Source: Lophius americanus (Eukaryota; Chordata; Actinopteri; Lophiiformes; Lophiidae). From it: a DNA stretch of 64,000 nt. Position 1 is the stretch's first letter, and each line of letters begins with the position of its first letter. Of this stretch, positions 1 to 12,179 are shown piece after piece. The notes under the pieces were generated by a model, which was given only the letters and a program-made list of their open reading frames with translations, had not been told where the DNA came from and searched no databases. Made by a program: the position numbers and the translations under genes. The stretch spans positions 4,651,001 through 4,715,000 of the forward strand of contig JBBDHG010000043.1 of the NCBI GenBank assembly GCA_037951165.1. Reading direction: 5' to 3'.

Positions 1-929
1 AATGGTAATGATACCACTTAACATCACTGCACATATGGAGGGAAAATGGAAATGCCAACAGCACCTCAACTATAAAGCAAATCAAATTGAAATATTAATC
101 CGCTGATTAATATAACATTATGAGGGCCCATTCTCTTTGTTGTTAAACAACAAAGGGTTGCAAAATAAGCAACTGCCTAAGAGGTAAGGGCTTTAAAAGA
201 GTCCCACCGAGGTGCTAAAGCCCCTTTCAAACATCATTACTCTGCATAATGTATTCCCTTCCACAGTGCTGAGATTTTGATATTGATGTTTACTCGTTTA
301 TTTTTTAATTAACGTTGGTTGTTAGCGAATTCTTTGATGAGAGGCATTTTGTAAATGGTTTATCTTTGGAAGAGGGAAAAAAAAGTCATTTTTTTCTTGC
401 CCCTTATGTGCGTGACAGGAGAGAAAATGTCAGGCGTAAAGGGGGAAAAGAAAGTTGCTGGGGTCATCGCTTAAAGTTTGTGTTTTGAAGCGTTTGATTC
501 CCCGCCGACGCCCTTCGCCTCCCCTGTTGCTGTTCTTCTGGTTGCGTCTTCTGTCCACGGGGACGAGCTGACAGGGACTCGGAGAGGCGGCTGCTGTGGA
601 TACTCGGCTAATTACAGGAATATGACTCAAGGCTTGCAGAGGATGGGCTGCAGAGATATCCAGAGAGCCCGTGGTGGATCTCGGTCCTTCCCCTCGTTAA
701 TATGGATCGCTGGGGATCTCATGGAGGACGCGGAGAAGGATCGAGGGCTGGGAAAGTTTGTCGGATGAACTCACAAATGTCAAATACTGCAAAATCCATC
801 GTTTCCATCTATAGTTCTAGCGATCTTTTGTTCCCTCAGTCGTCTTTTATTACGTTCCCGGATAAGCACCATCGCTGCCACGATAACTCAACATGTCTTC
901 AATGGGTCATTTTCATATTTTAGACCGCG
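1..929. other. Intergenic, no gene recognised
   Basis: Open frames here (for example at 478-768 on the plus strand) lack recognisable domains and splice context, so I read them as chance. The stretch from about 480 to 780 is less AT-rich than its surroundings and non-repetitive, so it could be regulatory. Nothing specific can be assigned. Confidence 0.5.
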
Positions 930-1160
930 ATAGACGTTAGTGCGACGAAGAACTAGAGTGATTTTGGGACAGATTGGGTGTAAATTCTCCCAACTGGGGG
1001 TAGCTTTATCTCCAAAAGCTTTTCAGGCCATAATTTCTCAACCGTTGATTCGATTAAGTCTAAATTTGGTGCTGAAAAAATCGTTTGAAGGAGATCTAGC
1101 TTCTATATATCATGTTTTACTCTAGTAGCTCATAGTTTACCATCTGAACGTGACATTAGT
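930..1160 (+). repeat. Interspersed repeat family A, copy 1
   Basis: This is a diverged copy of an unclassified dispersed repeat. The diagnostic segments are a 'gaagaactagagtgatttt' block, a 'gggggtagctttatctccaa' block, and the shared core 'ccataatttctcaaccgttg' followed by a 'gatt-agtctaaatttggtg' block and 'ggagatct'. The same order of blocks recurs near 8.8, 15.3, 27.1, 28.8, 31.4 and 38.6 kb, and inverted near 62.6 kb. No open frame is shared between copies, so it is probably a non-coding element. Confidence 0.75.
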
Positions 1161-1374
1161 CATGTTTGATGGTCATTTGGTGAAGCAGGGCACATTTAGA
1201 GACAGACAGGTTTGAAAAAAACGGTTTGCGTTGAATCAAATTTACAGCTTAGGATCGAAGTGCTATTTGACATTTCTCAGAGATCCAACTGTAAAATTGA
1301 CAAAACATGTCAAAATCAATATATTTCTTTATCTCAGGAAAATATTTTAGAATATTTTAGCTAAAGAACCATCA

Positions 1375-1550
1375 CAGCTAACCAACCAACCAACCAGCTA
1401 ACCGACAAACATGCCAACCAACCATTCAGTTGATTGACTGACCTACTAACCAGCCAACTGACCTACACACCACTCAAACAACCAACCAACCAACAAGCCA
1501 TCCTACCAGGATCCCATCCAACCAGCCAACCAACAACCTAACCCACATGG
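1375..1550. repeat. Degenerate (ACCA)n-rich tandem repeat
   Basis: The stretch is dominated by 'accaacc' and 'accagcc' tetranucleotide runs broken by substitutions, consistent with an old decaying microsatellite. No function is suggested. Confidence 0.8.
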
Positions 1551-1559
1551 CCAAACTTT

Positions 1560-3050
1560 AAAAATGTAATCAAATGGAATGTGTCAATTGAATAAATCTG
1601 AATATCATGCTAACATATGTTAGTTCAACTTTAACCTACGTTCAGTTCGTTGTGCAGATTCTCCACTAGTAAACACTATAAACATATATTGTTGAGTCAG
1701 CAGAAAGGAAGGGAAGGAGAAGCATGAGTGAAGCGGGTTTCATAAAACATCTTATGGAGGATCTGATGGGATGTGAAAGACATTCTTGGAGCTGGAGGAT
1801 ACGTAGACTGGGTTTTGGAGAGAAACAGCAACTGTTTGTTTACCAGTAAACACCTCGGGGGACCTTCAAAGCTCAGAGAGGAGAGGGGTCAGCAGGGAGA
1901 CGCATCACTTAGTAATGATATTACAATATTGACAACAAGAGGCAGGGATACGTAGCAGCACCGCGTTCAGGGACTCTGTGATACTGTAGGCTAGTCTCAG
2001 TGTGAGGCTTTGGACCAGTTGGCCGGGGATGAATCTCAAGCCCCCAGCCCATCTGGAGCCACCTTGGAGATGGAAGCAAAAACCTGGAGCTTGTCCATCT
2101 CTTGGCAGGCCCGGTCCCGTCTCCACGCTCACGAGGCTGATCGTCTCTAATCCCACCAAAGAATTAATTGCTTAATTGGATCAATTAGATATCCCAATAG
2201 GTCTCGATGTGCGGTAGGTGCATCAAATAATTATTAATCCATATTTGTGGATTTTTGTATCCGGGCCTCTTGAGTGCTGAGAGAATTTTTACATTGCAAA
2301 AAGTGGAATTTCAAAAAAAAAAGAGAAAGGTTTGTTTCTGGGATGTGAGTCTTATTTTGCCGTCTAGAAAGAAAAAGAATCTGGTCAGGTATGTTTTATT
2401 AGAAAAGTCTTATTTTTATGCATAAAAAACAAAAGTACAATTTAAATCACACGGAGAGATTTTAATCCATAGCTTGGTTTTAGTTCTAAAAGATACATTT
2501 CCTTCAGTTTAACAGTTTGACTGCTTTGATAGAAGTTCTATGTTTAAACTGATCTGGAAACACATTTTAAACAAATTCGATGTACAACAACTAAAACATT
2601 TATTTATTTTGTTGAAAAAAACCCCAAAGTTATCACCAAAGTTACAATGTTGAAGAATGTTGTGGAATTACAAATTAAAAAATAGAAATCTGTGTTTCTA
2701 TAAGCAAAAAGAAAACAAATATATCATAAAATGAGGGGAAAATAAAGACCATAAATTACCATAATTTCCTGATGTAATTTATGTAACAGAGATAATTCAG
2801 ACACCAGAGGTAAAATTAAAAATCCATCCATCTGGTCTATTTTAAATACCTCGTTATTTGCTGTAAACAGAAACTGGTCTGTTTCTATTCCAAACAATAT
2901 TTTGCCAGATTTAACTAGTAAGACGGTAAAAAAAAAAAATGTTCCCCTTGATATGTCAGCAGAGGAACAAGATCACAACAAGAAAACAACGAGGAGAACT
3001 AGAACTTCAAAATAAAAGAGGGGACACGTCCCATAACACTGACAACATGG
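1560..3050. other. Intergenic AT-rich DNA, nothing recognised
   Basis: This is AT-rich DNA with short A-runs. A block at 1900-2160 is GC-richer and non-repetitive, but its open frame matches no family I recognise. Confidence 0.45.
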
Positions 3051-3051
3051 G

Positions 3052-3120
3052 CGACTGTAGCCCAGGAGGGGGAGGGTTTTATCCCCGGGTCAGAAGGTCA
3101 GCGGTTCCACCCCCTCACCA
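3052..3120 (+). repeat. tRNA-derived SINE-like head fragment
   Basis: The segment reads like a decayed tRNA: a 'tgtagcccaggagg' A-box-like motif is followed about 40 bases later by 'ggttccacccc', resembling a Pol III B box. Fish genomes carry many SINE heads of this form. The tRNA fold is broken and no acceptor stem pairs, so this is not a tRNA gene. Confidence 0.5.
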
Positions 3121-3485
3121 ACCCTTGATTTATTCTTTAAGAAAGGTGCCACTTCGCATTTTTACATTAATAATAACTTTTTACCACAAGAACCACAATC
3201 TGGTCCACACTGTCAAAACTGAATGTAAAAAAAAGGAATGTAAGAATAAAATATAGAATCTATTTGTCAGAGATGTGAACCTGTGGAACAACTTTAACGT
3301 AGAAATTAAATCATGCGGTTCACTACTCAAACAAAAAAAAAAACATTAAAAAAAGAATTTGGTTAACAAACAAACAAAAGATTAGAATAATATTGTGTAT
3401 AATGAAGTATATAAAACCTTTTAGTCTTTTTGATGTTATGTGTATTTGTATTTGTATGGTGGTGTGGTTATACTGTACATATTAG

Positions 3486-3618
3486 CGTGTGTGTGTGTGT
3501 TTGTGTGTGTGTGTGTAGAGATACAGTAAATATCATAAGTCATGAAAAAATTAAATATATATGTATATATATATATCTTTATATATATACATATACATAT
3601 ACATACATATATATATTT
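3486..3618. repeat. (GT)n and (TA)n/(CATA)n microsatellites
   Basis: A (GT)n run at about 3486-3516 is followed by a TA/CATA-rich run at about 3555-3618. These are simple sequence; the overlapping open frame is a by-product. Confidence 0.95.
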
Positions 3619-3725
3619 TGCACTGATTTTTTTTTAGTTTAGAAGAAGCTGTTAAAGTAAAACTGAGTAAACAGAAGCTTATTTATATACATAAAAATTA
3701 AAACTGTAGATACGACTGAAATAAG

Positions 3726-3763
<38 letters not shown>
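3726..3763. repeat. (AATC)n microsatellite
   Basis: About nine uninterrupted 'aatc' units. This is a pure tetranucleotide repeat, probably length-polymorphic. Confidence 0.95.
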
Positions 3764-3769
3764 GAAATA

Positions 3770-4925
3770 CTTAAACCCTGGGGACACACGGTATGAGCTG
3801 GATGGCGCTGCTGGGGAGAGTGACGTTTGGAACACCCTCCAGCCCGACTCCGGATTAGCAGAAGAAAATTAATGGCCGTCCACGAAAAAATGTTTTTCGA
3901 TCACGTCGCTTCTTTCGATTGGGTTTTTAGCAGCGAGTGCTTCTGTCACATAATCGGGACTAAAGTCTAATTTTATATCCGTGTACTCAGGTCGCACATC
4001 TCGTTTCCATCATGCAAGCACTTTTCAAAGTTTGCGTGTCACGACGGCATTATGCAGCGCTTGTTTTTAGAGACAGAAGAACTATCTTCATGACTTATGG
4101 CGTTTGCCGTATCTCAAAGATCGCACTGCTGTTTTTCTTCCTTCCAGCCAGTCTCAAATGGAGCCAAACTGCACGGCTTTAAAGGCACATTCATCAAAAC
4201 GTGCGCTGCAGATGCTGCCACTTTTTCTTCTTCTTCAAAAAGAACGATTGCAAGTAGAATTATGGCTTTTCATCAGCCGATAAATTTCACTTGTGATTAA
4301 TTGCAACACTCACTTTCGGGATCACTTCTACACAAAAGAGCATTTGTGCTTTGTAAAATTCATATAAAAGAAATGCAAATCAATGGTGTTCTTGGCACCA
4401 AACATATGCTGCCACAATGCCAACAAGCCTGCCCCTGACAACCCCAGCTGGGGGCTTGTAAGACTCGCTCTTGGCAAAAGACTTTTTTTTTTTTTTTTTT
4501 TTTCAACCCGCTTTGCAAATGATCGCCAATTAATACGAACAGCATCCAATTCTATTTCTGCACCTGGTAAGATTATGGATATCTTGTAAAGCTCTTCGGA
4601 GCTATGGAGTAGTGCACATTTTTTAAATTTATTTTTTCTCCTAATCTGCAATCACGATGGAAAACATTCCACGCATCAGCCGCGTTAATGAAAATCCTGT
4701 AAAGGTGTTTTTCAAAGCAAATATCTGAATCCAAACAAAACCTGAATTTTTTTTCTTCATGCCTAAACTTGCGGCGATGTCAGAGAGAGTAGGCGGAGCA
4801 TGTGTTTATCGTTTGGTACCACAGCAGCATCCGTCCTTGTGATGAATTCGGATTATTTCCCAGAGAAAATGAAACTGCACCAATTCAACAGCGTCTCACG
4901 TCACTAATTGCTCATCAGAGTTCTG
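3770..4925. other. Intergenic, nothing recognised
   Basis: The sequence is non-repetitive apart from a poly-T run at about 4484-4503. No gene or known element is recognisable. The open frames around 4328-4651 are driven by the poly-T tract and are rejected. Confidence 0.45.
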
Positions 4926-4928
4926 AGC

Positions 4929-4930
<2 letters not shown>

Positions 4931-4963
<33 letters not shown>
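4931..4963. repeat. (CT)n microsatellite
   Basis: A pure CT dinucleotide run bordering a candidate regulatory block on its right. Confidence 0.95.
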
Positions 4964-4965
<2 letters not shown>

Positions 4966-4989
4966 CCTCTGTCGCTCTGTGTCACTCTG

Positions 4990-5200
4990 AAATGGATACT
5001 CGCCATATGACTTATGATGGATAGGAAGCTTTAATGAGCTCTTACAAGCAATTAAGTAATCAGGGAACCCTGCTGCTCGGCGCTGGAGCACGCAGGAGCG
5101 CTGACAAACGGAGGCCCATCACCGCGTAATCAGAACAGGACACCGTCACCGCTGCTCACCACTCCCTCACCTAGGGCAGCGACCGGCCCGGGCAGCGGGG
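4990..5200. promoter_or_regulatory. Candidate conserved non-coding element
   Basis: This is non-repetitive sequence of balanced composition with 'ctttaatgagctcttacaag', 'gcaattaagtaatcaggg' and 'gcgtaatcag' homeodomain-like motifs in a GC-richer context. The texture resembles vertebrate developmental enhancers, which is inference only. It lies about 25 kb downstream of the etv1 stop. Confidence 0.35.
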
Positions 5201-5209
5201 TCCCACGTC

Positions 5210-7080
5210 CTGCTAATGTTTCGTCCTCAAGTCCTGTCCGATCTTTGCGCTACGTCACGTGTCCCATGTTTCTCAATGTGGCCGCCGCCGTTACAGTAGG
5301 CAGAATCTTGTAATCAATAGCGAGTTCTGGCAGCAGCAGTAATGGCTGGTGAGGAGCAAAGGTGTGCCTCAAACGACAAAAACGTCTGATGATGGATGTC
5401 AGGTTGTCAGTTTGAGCAACTATAGCCGAATGTGAATGAGAAGACACATTTAGTCAATACTGATCCGTTGGAGGTGGAGAAGAGAGAGCGGTCAGCTGAC
5501 ATGAGGTCACATGATGCAAAGGGCGTAACCAAGCAGTTAGTGTTTTGAAGCTGAAGGGTGGCGGACGTTACCAGGGAATGATCAACATCTTCATCAAGAT
5601 GCGCCCCAATGTACTCTTATGAAGTTGTAGTATTTGGCGGGAAAATTGAATAAAAGTTTTTTGATGAGGAGATTTGTAGATGTTTTCACGGCAATATAAG
5701 ACATTTATATAATATTTGGTATTTAATTGGTTCAATCCTGCAAACCGTCTTAGTTTTTATAGTTTGTAGTCCAAACAGATTTTTTTTTTTTTTACCTGAT
5801 ATGTAGTTTTAGACATAAAGGCTGGACATACAGTATATCTTTATATCCTAAACGAGACACTGTACGTCTGACTGTGAGCCCCTACTGAAGACTCATGGAT
5901 GTCTCCTCCACCTGGAGACATTTTCTTCTTCTTTGTGTTCCCTGCTAACCCCTAATAGCTGCTTTTCAAAGCTGTGGCAATGAGCAGCACTGAAAATACG
6001 TCAACGAAACGCCACGAGATGCATCCCATTTATTCAGAGATCTCTTCTTACTGCCTCCAGTCTCGTCTCGGCTCAGATCCTTCTTTACGCCTCCACGCCG
6101 TCTAAACAGAACAGAGAGGCAGAACGAAGGCCCGCCTTGAAGAGGCAGAGTAAGAGGGTCATCTTGATCAAGATCAATCAGTAAAAAATGTTGCAGCATT
6201 CTCAACATGAAAACAAAAACAGAAGAAAAAGTGATTTTTCTTTTATAGCTGCTTTTAACCTGAACCGTTTCAAACGGTTTTAACTTTAACCGTGGTTTTA
6301 GTTGACACGCGCCGCCGACTGATACATGACACATGCCGCGCACCCTTATTTTACACAAACTGCTCTCAGAACACTGTAGCTTTTAAAAGTCTTGTAAACA
6401 CTTTTAGAACGGATTGTGAAATGATAAAGATTAAATAAATGATTTAAGAAAATAATATATGTAAAACAGCTCAAACTTTTGAAAAATCGCTTCTTAAAAA
6501 TCAAAAAATTAAAAGTGTGCAGGCTCTGAGGTTCTGAGGCCTTGAGGTTCTGAGGTGGCGTTCACCAGATTTTCAAATCTCTATCAGTTTGGTTTAGTCT
6601 ATCTTTGATTCTTTGTGTTTTTAAGTGGTAAACATTTCATGCTGTGGAGAGGAGAATGAAATCTAACGGCAGGTTTGGGTCTTCTCAGCTCCCTGCTCAC
6701 CCGGGGTGTTTGAGCTGGCGAGCTCCACGTTCTCACCCACCCGAAGCATGTTGATCGCCCCGGGGCAGCGTGACACGTCTCCCACATTCCTCTGAATAAT
6801 TCTAACCACAAAACTCTCATCTTAGGGCTTCTACATTTTTTTTTATGGTCGGGGGCGGTGGGGGGTAGGGGCCTGAGACGATGTGTTTCACATTGAAAAT
6901 CAAATATGTTGCTTATTAATAGGACGACTTTGGCGATCGCTACCTGGAGAAAAGCCGGAGGGGGGAGCTTGTACTGAGGGACGCCTACAGACAGTGTGGA
7001 GCTTTTCTCTCTCTTCTATATAAAACGGAAAAATACAAAAAAAAAAAAAGGAGCTGAGCGGGCATATTTTTCAGCGCTAA
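5210..7080. other. Intergenic, nothing recognised
   Basis: Mixed-composition DNA with no supportable gene. The open frames at 5966-6358 and 6599-6820 on the minus strand show no domain similarity I recognise and no splice logic. Confidence 0.4.
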
Positions 7081-7084
7081 ACTG

Positions 7085-7085
<1 letters not shown>

Positions 7086-7157
<72 letters not shown>

Positions 7158-7175
7158 CACACACACACACACACA
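7086..7175. repeat. (CA)n microsatellite, 90 bp
   Basis: A long, nearly perfect CA run interrupted once by a G at 7151. It generates several artefactual Cys-Val and Thr-His open frames on both strands. Confidence 0.97.
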
Positions 7176-7359
7176 AGTATGGAAATCACAGAAGCAGGGT
7201 GTACAAGGCAGCCATGCATGAAAAGCACTTGGTTTGCACGTGTGGGAAGGAGGAAAATGTGCGGAAGGACATCTTTTATTGAGACCAAAACACAAACACG
7301 CACATCACGTCAGTCAAAACGCGGCCCTGGTGTCGACGCGTGTGCGCCAGGTTTCATTA

Positions 7360-7760
7360 GCCGCCATCTGCTTCATTATATTCAAACATGGCCTCCTCGG
7401 CTGTGCGGTGACATGGAGCCGACTGCAAAAGGCTGCAGTCCACTTCTTCATGTCCCTCTAAGTGGAGGGTGAGCTGCGCCGCTGCGCCGCTAACTTGGCG
7501 TCATTTCCTCGGATTCCGTACAGATTGCACCGGCTAATTATGATCTAATAACTGGCAGACTGTCTGTTTCAATATTATTACAGGAAGAGTAGGTTAAATG
7601 AATAGCTCATCATCTGCCCCCCAAATCAGTCATGTTGTTTTAATGATCTTAATTCCACCATTAAATCTTAATAACACGTCAAGATCATAAGGGAGACATG
7701 TCAATTTGGGGCTTCAATGAGAATTAAGCCGAGGATCGCTGAAGTTGAGCCTGGTTTTTT
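7360..7760. promoter_or_regulatory. Candidate conserved non-coding element
   Basis: Non-repetitive sequence packed with homeodomain-type motifs ('ggctaattatgatctaataa', 'ttttaatgatcttaattcc', 'ccattaaatcttaataac', 'gagaattaagccg') and flanked on both sides by CA microsatellites. This is typical of a developmental enhancer, but I could not test conservation. Confidence 0.45.
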
Positions 7761-7796
7761 CCTGGTGAGGCTTGACTTCGTTAGCCACGGCCATGA

Positions 7797-7820
7797 CACA
7801 CACACACACGTACACACAAA

Positions 7821-7862
<42 letters not shown>
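7797..7862. repeat. (CA)n microsatellite
   Basis: CA dinucleotide run with two 'cgta' interruptions. Confidence 0.95.
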
Positions 7863-7866
<4 letters not shown>

Positions 7867-8229
7867 CAGACAGGGTTAGAGTCAATCTGATATTCGACTA
7901 ATGAATTAATTGCTGTGATGATGCTGAACAGGAAGAAGCTGTGCTAAATGTTTTGTAGTTACGGTATTCTGCATAAAATCTATAACATCTGAAAAATATA
8001 CCATTTATTGAGACTTGGAGGAGGTGATGCTTGTTTGATTTGTTTGTCTGATTGTAGAAAAAAAACAGGTTGAAAAGTTGTCTGTGGATTTTGATGAAAC
8101 TTTGAGCAGGAGTGGATGTTGGCTGTTGAAGAATAGATCGCATTAAGAGGTGATGCTGATCAAAATAGGAGAAATTCAGACATGATGCATCTCACTTCTC
8201 TCCAGATTGCCTCTGAGGAAGCAGCAGCA

Positions 8230-8260
8230 ATCTCACTGTTCCTACAGGGAACAGTGAGAT
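8230..8260. repeat. Perfect 13-bp inverted repeat, 5-nt loop
   Basis: The left arm 'atctcactgttcc' and the right arm 'ggaacagtgagat' are exact reverse complements around 'tacag'. The hairpin lies immediately upstream of a dispersed repeat and may be part of its insertion scar or an independent fold. Confidence 0.8.
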
Positions 8261-8267
8261 ACCTTAT

Positions 8268-8625
8268 CAAAGTATTCATTCATTATCAACCGCTTATCCT
8301 GTTCAGGGTCGTGGGAGGCTGGAGCCTATCCCAGCTGGCATCGAGTGAGAGGTAGGATACACCCAGGACGAGTCACCAGTTCATCACAGGGCCGACACAC
8401 AACAACTCACATTCACTCCTACGGGCAATTTTAGTGTCACCAATTCACCTATATTGCGTGTTTTGGACTGTGGGAGGAAGCCGGAGATGTCAGAGAGAAC
8501 CCACGTAGGCACAGCGAGAACAAGCAAACTCCACACAGAAAGGCCAACAGAGGTGGATTCGTACCCGGTACCTTCTTGCTGTGAGGCAGCAGCGCTAACC
8601 ACTGCGCCACCGCATCAAAGCATGT
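8268..8625 (+). repeat. Common teleost interspersed repeat ('ggagcctatcccagctg' family)
   Basis: The element has the block order I associate with a very abundant fish repeat: 'accgcttatcctgttcaggg', 'ggagcctatcccagctggca', 'attcactcctacgggcaatt', 'ttttggactgtgggaggaag', 'caaactccacacagaaaggc', 'gctgtgaggcagcagcgcta' and 'accactgcgccaccgc'. It has small indels, is non-coding and is near full length. A 5' scrap of the same family appears around 63085-63115. The class name is uncertain without a repeat library. Confidence 0.85.
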
Positions 8626-8739
8626 ACCCAAAATAATTACAAAACTAATGAGTCTTAAATTGTATGTCACTTCACATTGACATGTTTATTATAGGCACCA
8701 AAAGTCAGTGATATTCTGGAATCATCATGGCCGACGCAT

Positions 8740-9200
8740 AACATTTGTGTTAATGCGATAACTCAAAATCTTGAATTTGGGAAATGTCAATAACACATTT
8801 CCGACACCAGGGGGAGCTTCATCTAAAAGTTTTCTGGAAAAGATAATTTCTCAACCATCTTTAGTCAAAATTTAGTGCATTTGAGTTACATGTGGAGATC
8901 TATATTTTATATATATGTATATATATATATATATCATATTTACTATCAGCTCATATTTTGCACATTAGGAGGAGCCTTTTAAGAATATATAGTATATATA
9001 CTGAGTTTGTCCGACATTACTTCCTGTCTTACCTAACCGTTGTTCTGAATTAGTCCAAATTTGTTGCATTTGAGTCGACCTGACGAGATCCATCTTGTTT
9101 ATATCATAATTTACTCTAGTAGTTAATATTTATTCACTTCAGGGACCTTTTGTTTTTTATGAAGAAATGTTCTGGACATGACTTCACCTAGTTCCTGCTT
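8740..9200 (+). repeat. Interspersed repeat family A, copy 2
   Basis: It contains 'ccgacaccagggggagcttc' and 'taatttctcaacc', then a second round of the unit ('ctaaccgttgttctgaatta', 'agtccaaatttgttgcattt'). This copy therefore holds at least two tandem sub-units separated by a TA-rich run at about 8909-8935. Confidence 0.8.
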
Positions 9201-9815
9201 TCCTTTGAGGTGTAGGGGCTGGGTATTAGAGAAGATACAAAGCAGAACTCCATGATGTGTTCTGTCACCAAAGTTTGTATTTAAATCCGTTTTTCAGAGG
9301 TCTTAAAAATATTTGTGGGGTGTGAACACATCATAAGAGCTTTCAAGGCCGTTCTCGACCCTACAAAAAGACAAATTGCTCCCTGAGGTACATTTTCTGC
9401 ACTTGAAATAAAATCTTTGATAAGCACATTTTTTTGAACAGAATTAGAAATTTGTATTTCTTATTAAAATAAGACAAAATCTGAAGAAAGTACCTGCTTC
9501 ACTCAAACCTAAATCGGTGGTTTGTTTGATGCCAGGGGTTGTTTTCTGAGAAAACTCTCTGGATCCTCTGTTGGAGCCTCAATTAGAGCACATTAAACTT
9601 TGAAAGGCCTCCAAGGACCGGGAGTACGGTAGATTTTTGGACCGACTTCTTGAGTCTTTAATAAAGAAGGTCAGCGCTTTGAGGTACAGATCTTTATTCT
9701 AATCACTCCTCCCTCAAGGTTTTTTGTTTGTGGGATTGAGGCAGGCAGCCGTTGCACACAGCTCCCAGCTAAGAATAGCTGCAAGACAGGCGCAAAGTGA
9801 AGCTGCACGAAAGGT
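9200..9815. other. Intergenic, nothing recognised
   Basis: No gene, known repeat or motif cluster that I can support. Confidence 0.4.
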
Positions 9816-9816
<1 letters not shown>

Positions 9817-9848
<32 letters not shown>

Positions 9849-9896
9849 GAGAGAGCGAGAGAGAGAGAGAGAGCGAGAGAGAGAGAGAGAGAGAGA
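9817..9896. repeat. (GA)n microsatellite
   Basis: An 80-bp GA run with GC and GGGA interruptions. Both overlapping open frames (Arg-Glu or Ser-Leu repeats) are artefacts. Confidence 0.96.
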
Positions 9897-10079
9897 CAAC
9901 TGGGCGGAAGAAGAAGGAGGAAGTGGGCGACAGAAAAGAAAATAACTCAGGAGGGAGTGAGAATGAGACGATGACTCAGTCAAAGAGTCAAATGACGTAA
10001 ACATCATCAGTGGGATCCGGCGGCGACTCTTTTGGTCTCTGGACTTAACACGAGCGTGGGAGGATCAATCGGAATCAAT

Positions 10080-10260
10080 TAAGTGTGTGTGCGTGTGTGT
10101 GGGGGGGGGTTTCACGTCGGTGACGGGCTGTACCACTGTCCCGAGGTCACGCCCTCATTACAGCAAATGGACATAGATGGGTATAAGTGTGTGTGAGTGA
10201 GTCTGTTGGAGGATGGCATGCACATATCTGTGTGTGGGTGTGTGTGCAGGGGTTGTATTG
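10080..10260. repeat. GT-rich low-complexity stretch
   Basis: Repeated 'gtgtgtg' runs and a G9 homopolymer at about 10102-10110. It is cryptically simple sequence. Confidence 0.6.
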
Positions 10261-10499
10261 TGCACCGTCAGAAGAAGGTCATTGTTAATGATGCTACTTT
10301 ATTCGTCCAGTCCCTCACTACTATGAGTTACATCCACATATGAGGATCTTCTGCCCGGTGATTTATGTGTCCTATTCCAGCGGATGAAGTAGTACGTATG
10401 CAGCAAGCCGGGGGTGAAGCCGTGGACGTCGGGGTGGTGGAGTGTAGCATGTCTGACGCCGGAGATCACACTCATCACTGTCACCCAGGAGACCGAAGT

Positions 10500-12170
10500 T
10501 TAATCTCTGTGTGAAAGCAAACAAACGTCACTGGTCTTATCTTCAGCCTGACAAGCAGACGTAGTAAATATTCTTTTAAAACAAGCTGATTCATGTTAAG
10601 CGTCTGCCAAAGACGTCAAAGGTTGACCTGGTGGCGGCAGTATGTGATGAGCTGGAATGAGAACCTTCTAGAAGACCAGATTGAATCTTTCCTGAAATCT
10701 TTCAGTTGACTAACTTCATCTTTACGAGCTTAAATTTGTCCTTTATATTTAAGCTAAAACACCAAAGAAAAGATGGAAAACTGGTGGTACCAACAATAAC
10801 CTGTGTAAGTGACGGATCTCAGTGTCCCCAATATGTTTTGGCTGTATCGCCTTCATCAGAGCAAGAGGAAGAGAAGCTGGAGAACAAACAGATGCTATTC
10901 AACCGGCTAAGATAAAGAAGATAAAAGTAAAAGGTATGATGAGGCAATGGATCGAATACAGGAAGTGTTATATAAATGGATCAAAGAGGGGTATACTGAG
11001 GTCCCACAGACCCCAACAAGTCATCTGGCTTCTCAAATGATTAGGACTTATCCGCTGGAGTGAAGGAGGATGCAGATTGTTGCTGTTTTAGAGAGCGACA
11101 AAGTCAACATAGCGAGGACATCCGGCTGGGTGGATTAATCAACAGACTTAACTTTAACTTGTGAGTCAACAGTGGTATCTTTTATCCATCACAACAGTCA
11201 ATTATTAACGAGGATATCCAGTACCGATCAAAGCTTTTGGACTGTTTCCTGCAGTTTTAAACCAAACCTTATAACCCTTTTGGCATAGTGTGCTACCGGA
11301 GAAACCTCCGGATAAAAAGGGCTAACATTTATTAGCCTTCTTTCTTTAGGGCTGACCCATTTAAACAGCCCACGGTTTAAATGGGTCTCTGAGTGATTCC
11401 ATTCATATTACTCCCAGAAACCCCAGCTGAATATATTCATTATTTCATTGTCACCTGATTGAGCAAACAGGAGTTGGACCTTTTACTAACCCTACCTTTA
11501 GGTAACTGAAATAGAAAAACCTCCTCAGAGAAGAGTCTGTATTTGTTTGCTTATTGCTAGATCATTATTAAAATTGAAACATTTGAACCCGAAAAAGCGA
11601 TCAGATTGTGCAAACCTACGCAAAGGCACAGGTGTCTGAAAATTAATGCAGATTTCTCTGTCAATGTTTGAGTTATTGATAGCCTCTAAATGTACAGACA
11701 ACTCCAACAAAGTTGGCGTTATCCACTTCAGCATCTCTGTACAGCCCACTGATCGGCCAGCTCCAACCCAGAATGGAACATCAAAGGAATCATAGTTCCA
11801 CACCTTAAGAAACATCAAAGGAACCAAAAGGCATCACTAGCCACTCCGAGACCTCACTACTCCAAATGGCTTATCATTTTATTTTACTGTATTTTAAATG
11901 CTGTAAAACGCGTAACCTCATCAAATTTAATCACCTCTAGGATATGCGTACATCTGGGTAAAAGTTCATGCAGTAGTTTTTTCCGTTATCCTGCTCACAA
12001 AAAGAAAAACAAACACGCAGAAGTGGAAACCGAACCTCAGTGGTGGAGGTAAGAATAACTGGACCAAACGTCAATCTGATCCCCTTTTTCTTTTTTTTTG
12101 CAACTGCAAAACAACTTCTACTACTGTTGCGCCTCAAATAGAAAGCTGGTAAAAAAATAACAATGTCTCC
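10500..12170. other. Intergenic, nothing recognised
   Basis: The open frames at 10706-11040 and 11525-11827 lack recognisable domains. No known repeat was identified. A short exon-like frame just to the left (10299-10490) is treated as a separate finding. Confidence 0.4.
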
Positions 12171-12179
12171 TCACATGCT

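Noticed and set aside
3052..3120. Possible tRNA gene
   Set aside because: A- and B-box-like motifs are present, but no complete cloverleaf or acceptor stem forms. It is better explained as a SINE head; the same applies to 13650-13785.
5966..6358. 130-codon minus-strand frame
   Set aside because: Low complexity of evidence: no domain, no conserved-looking codon structure, and no splice sites giving a longer product.
6985..7472. Cys-Val and Thr-His repeat proteins
   Set aside because: Translation of a (CA)n microsatellite; there is no coding evidence in the flanks.
9714..10007. Ser-Leu and Arg-Glu repeat proteins
   Set aside because: Translation of a (GA)n microsatellite. The same applies to frames at 15931-16266, 30302-30538, 55466-55712 and 58429-58928.
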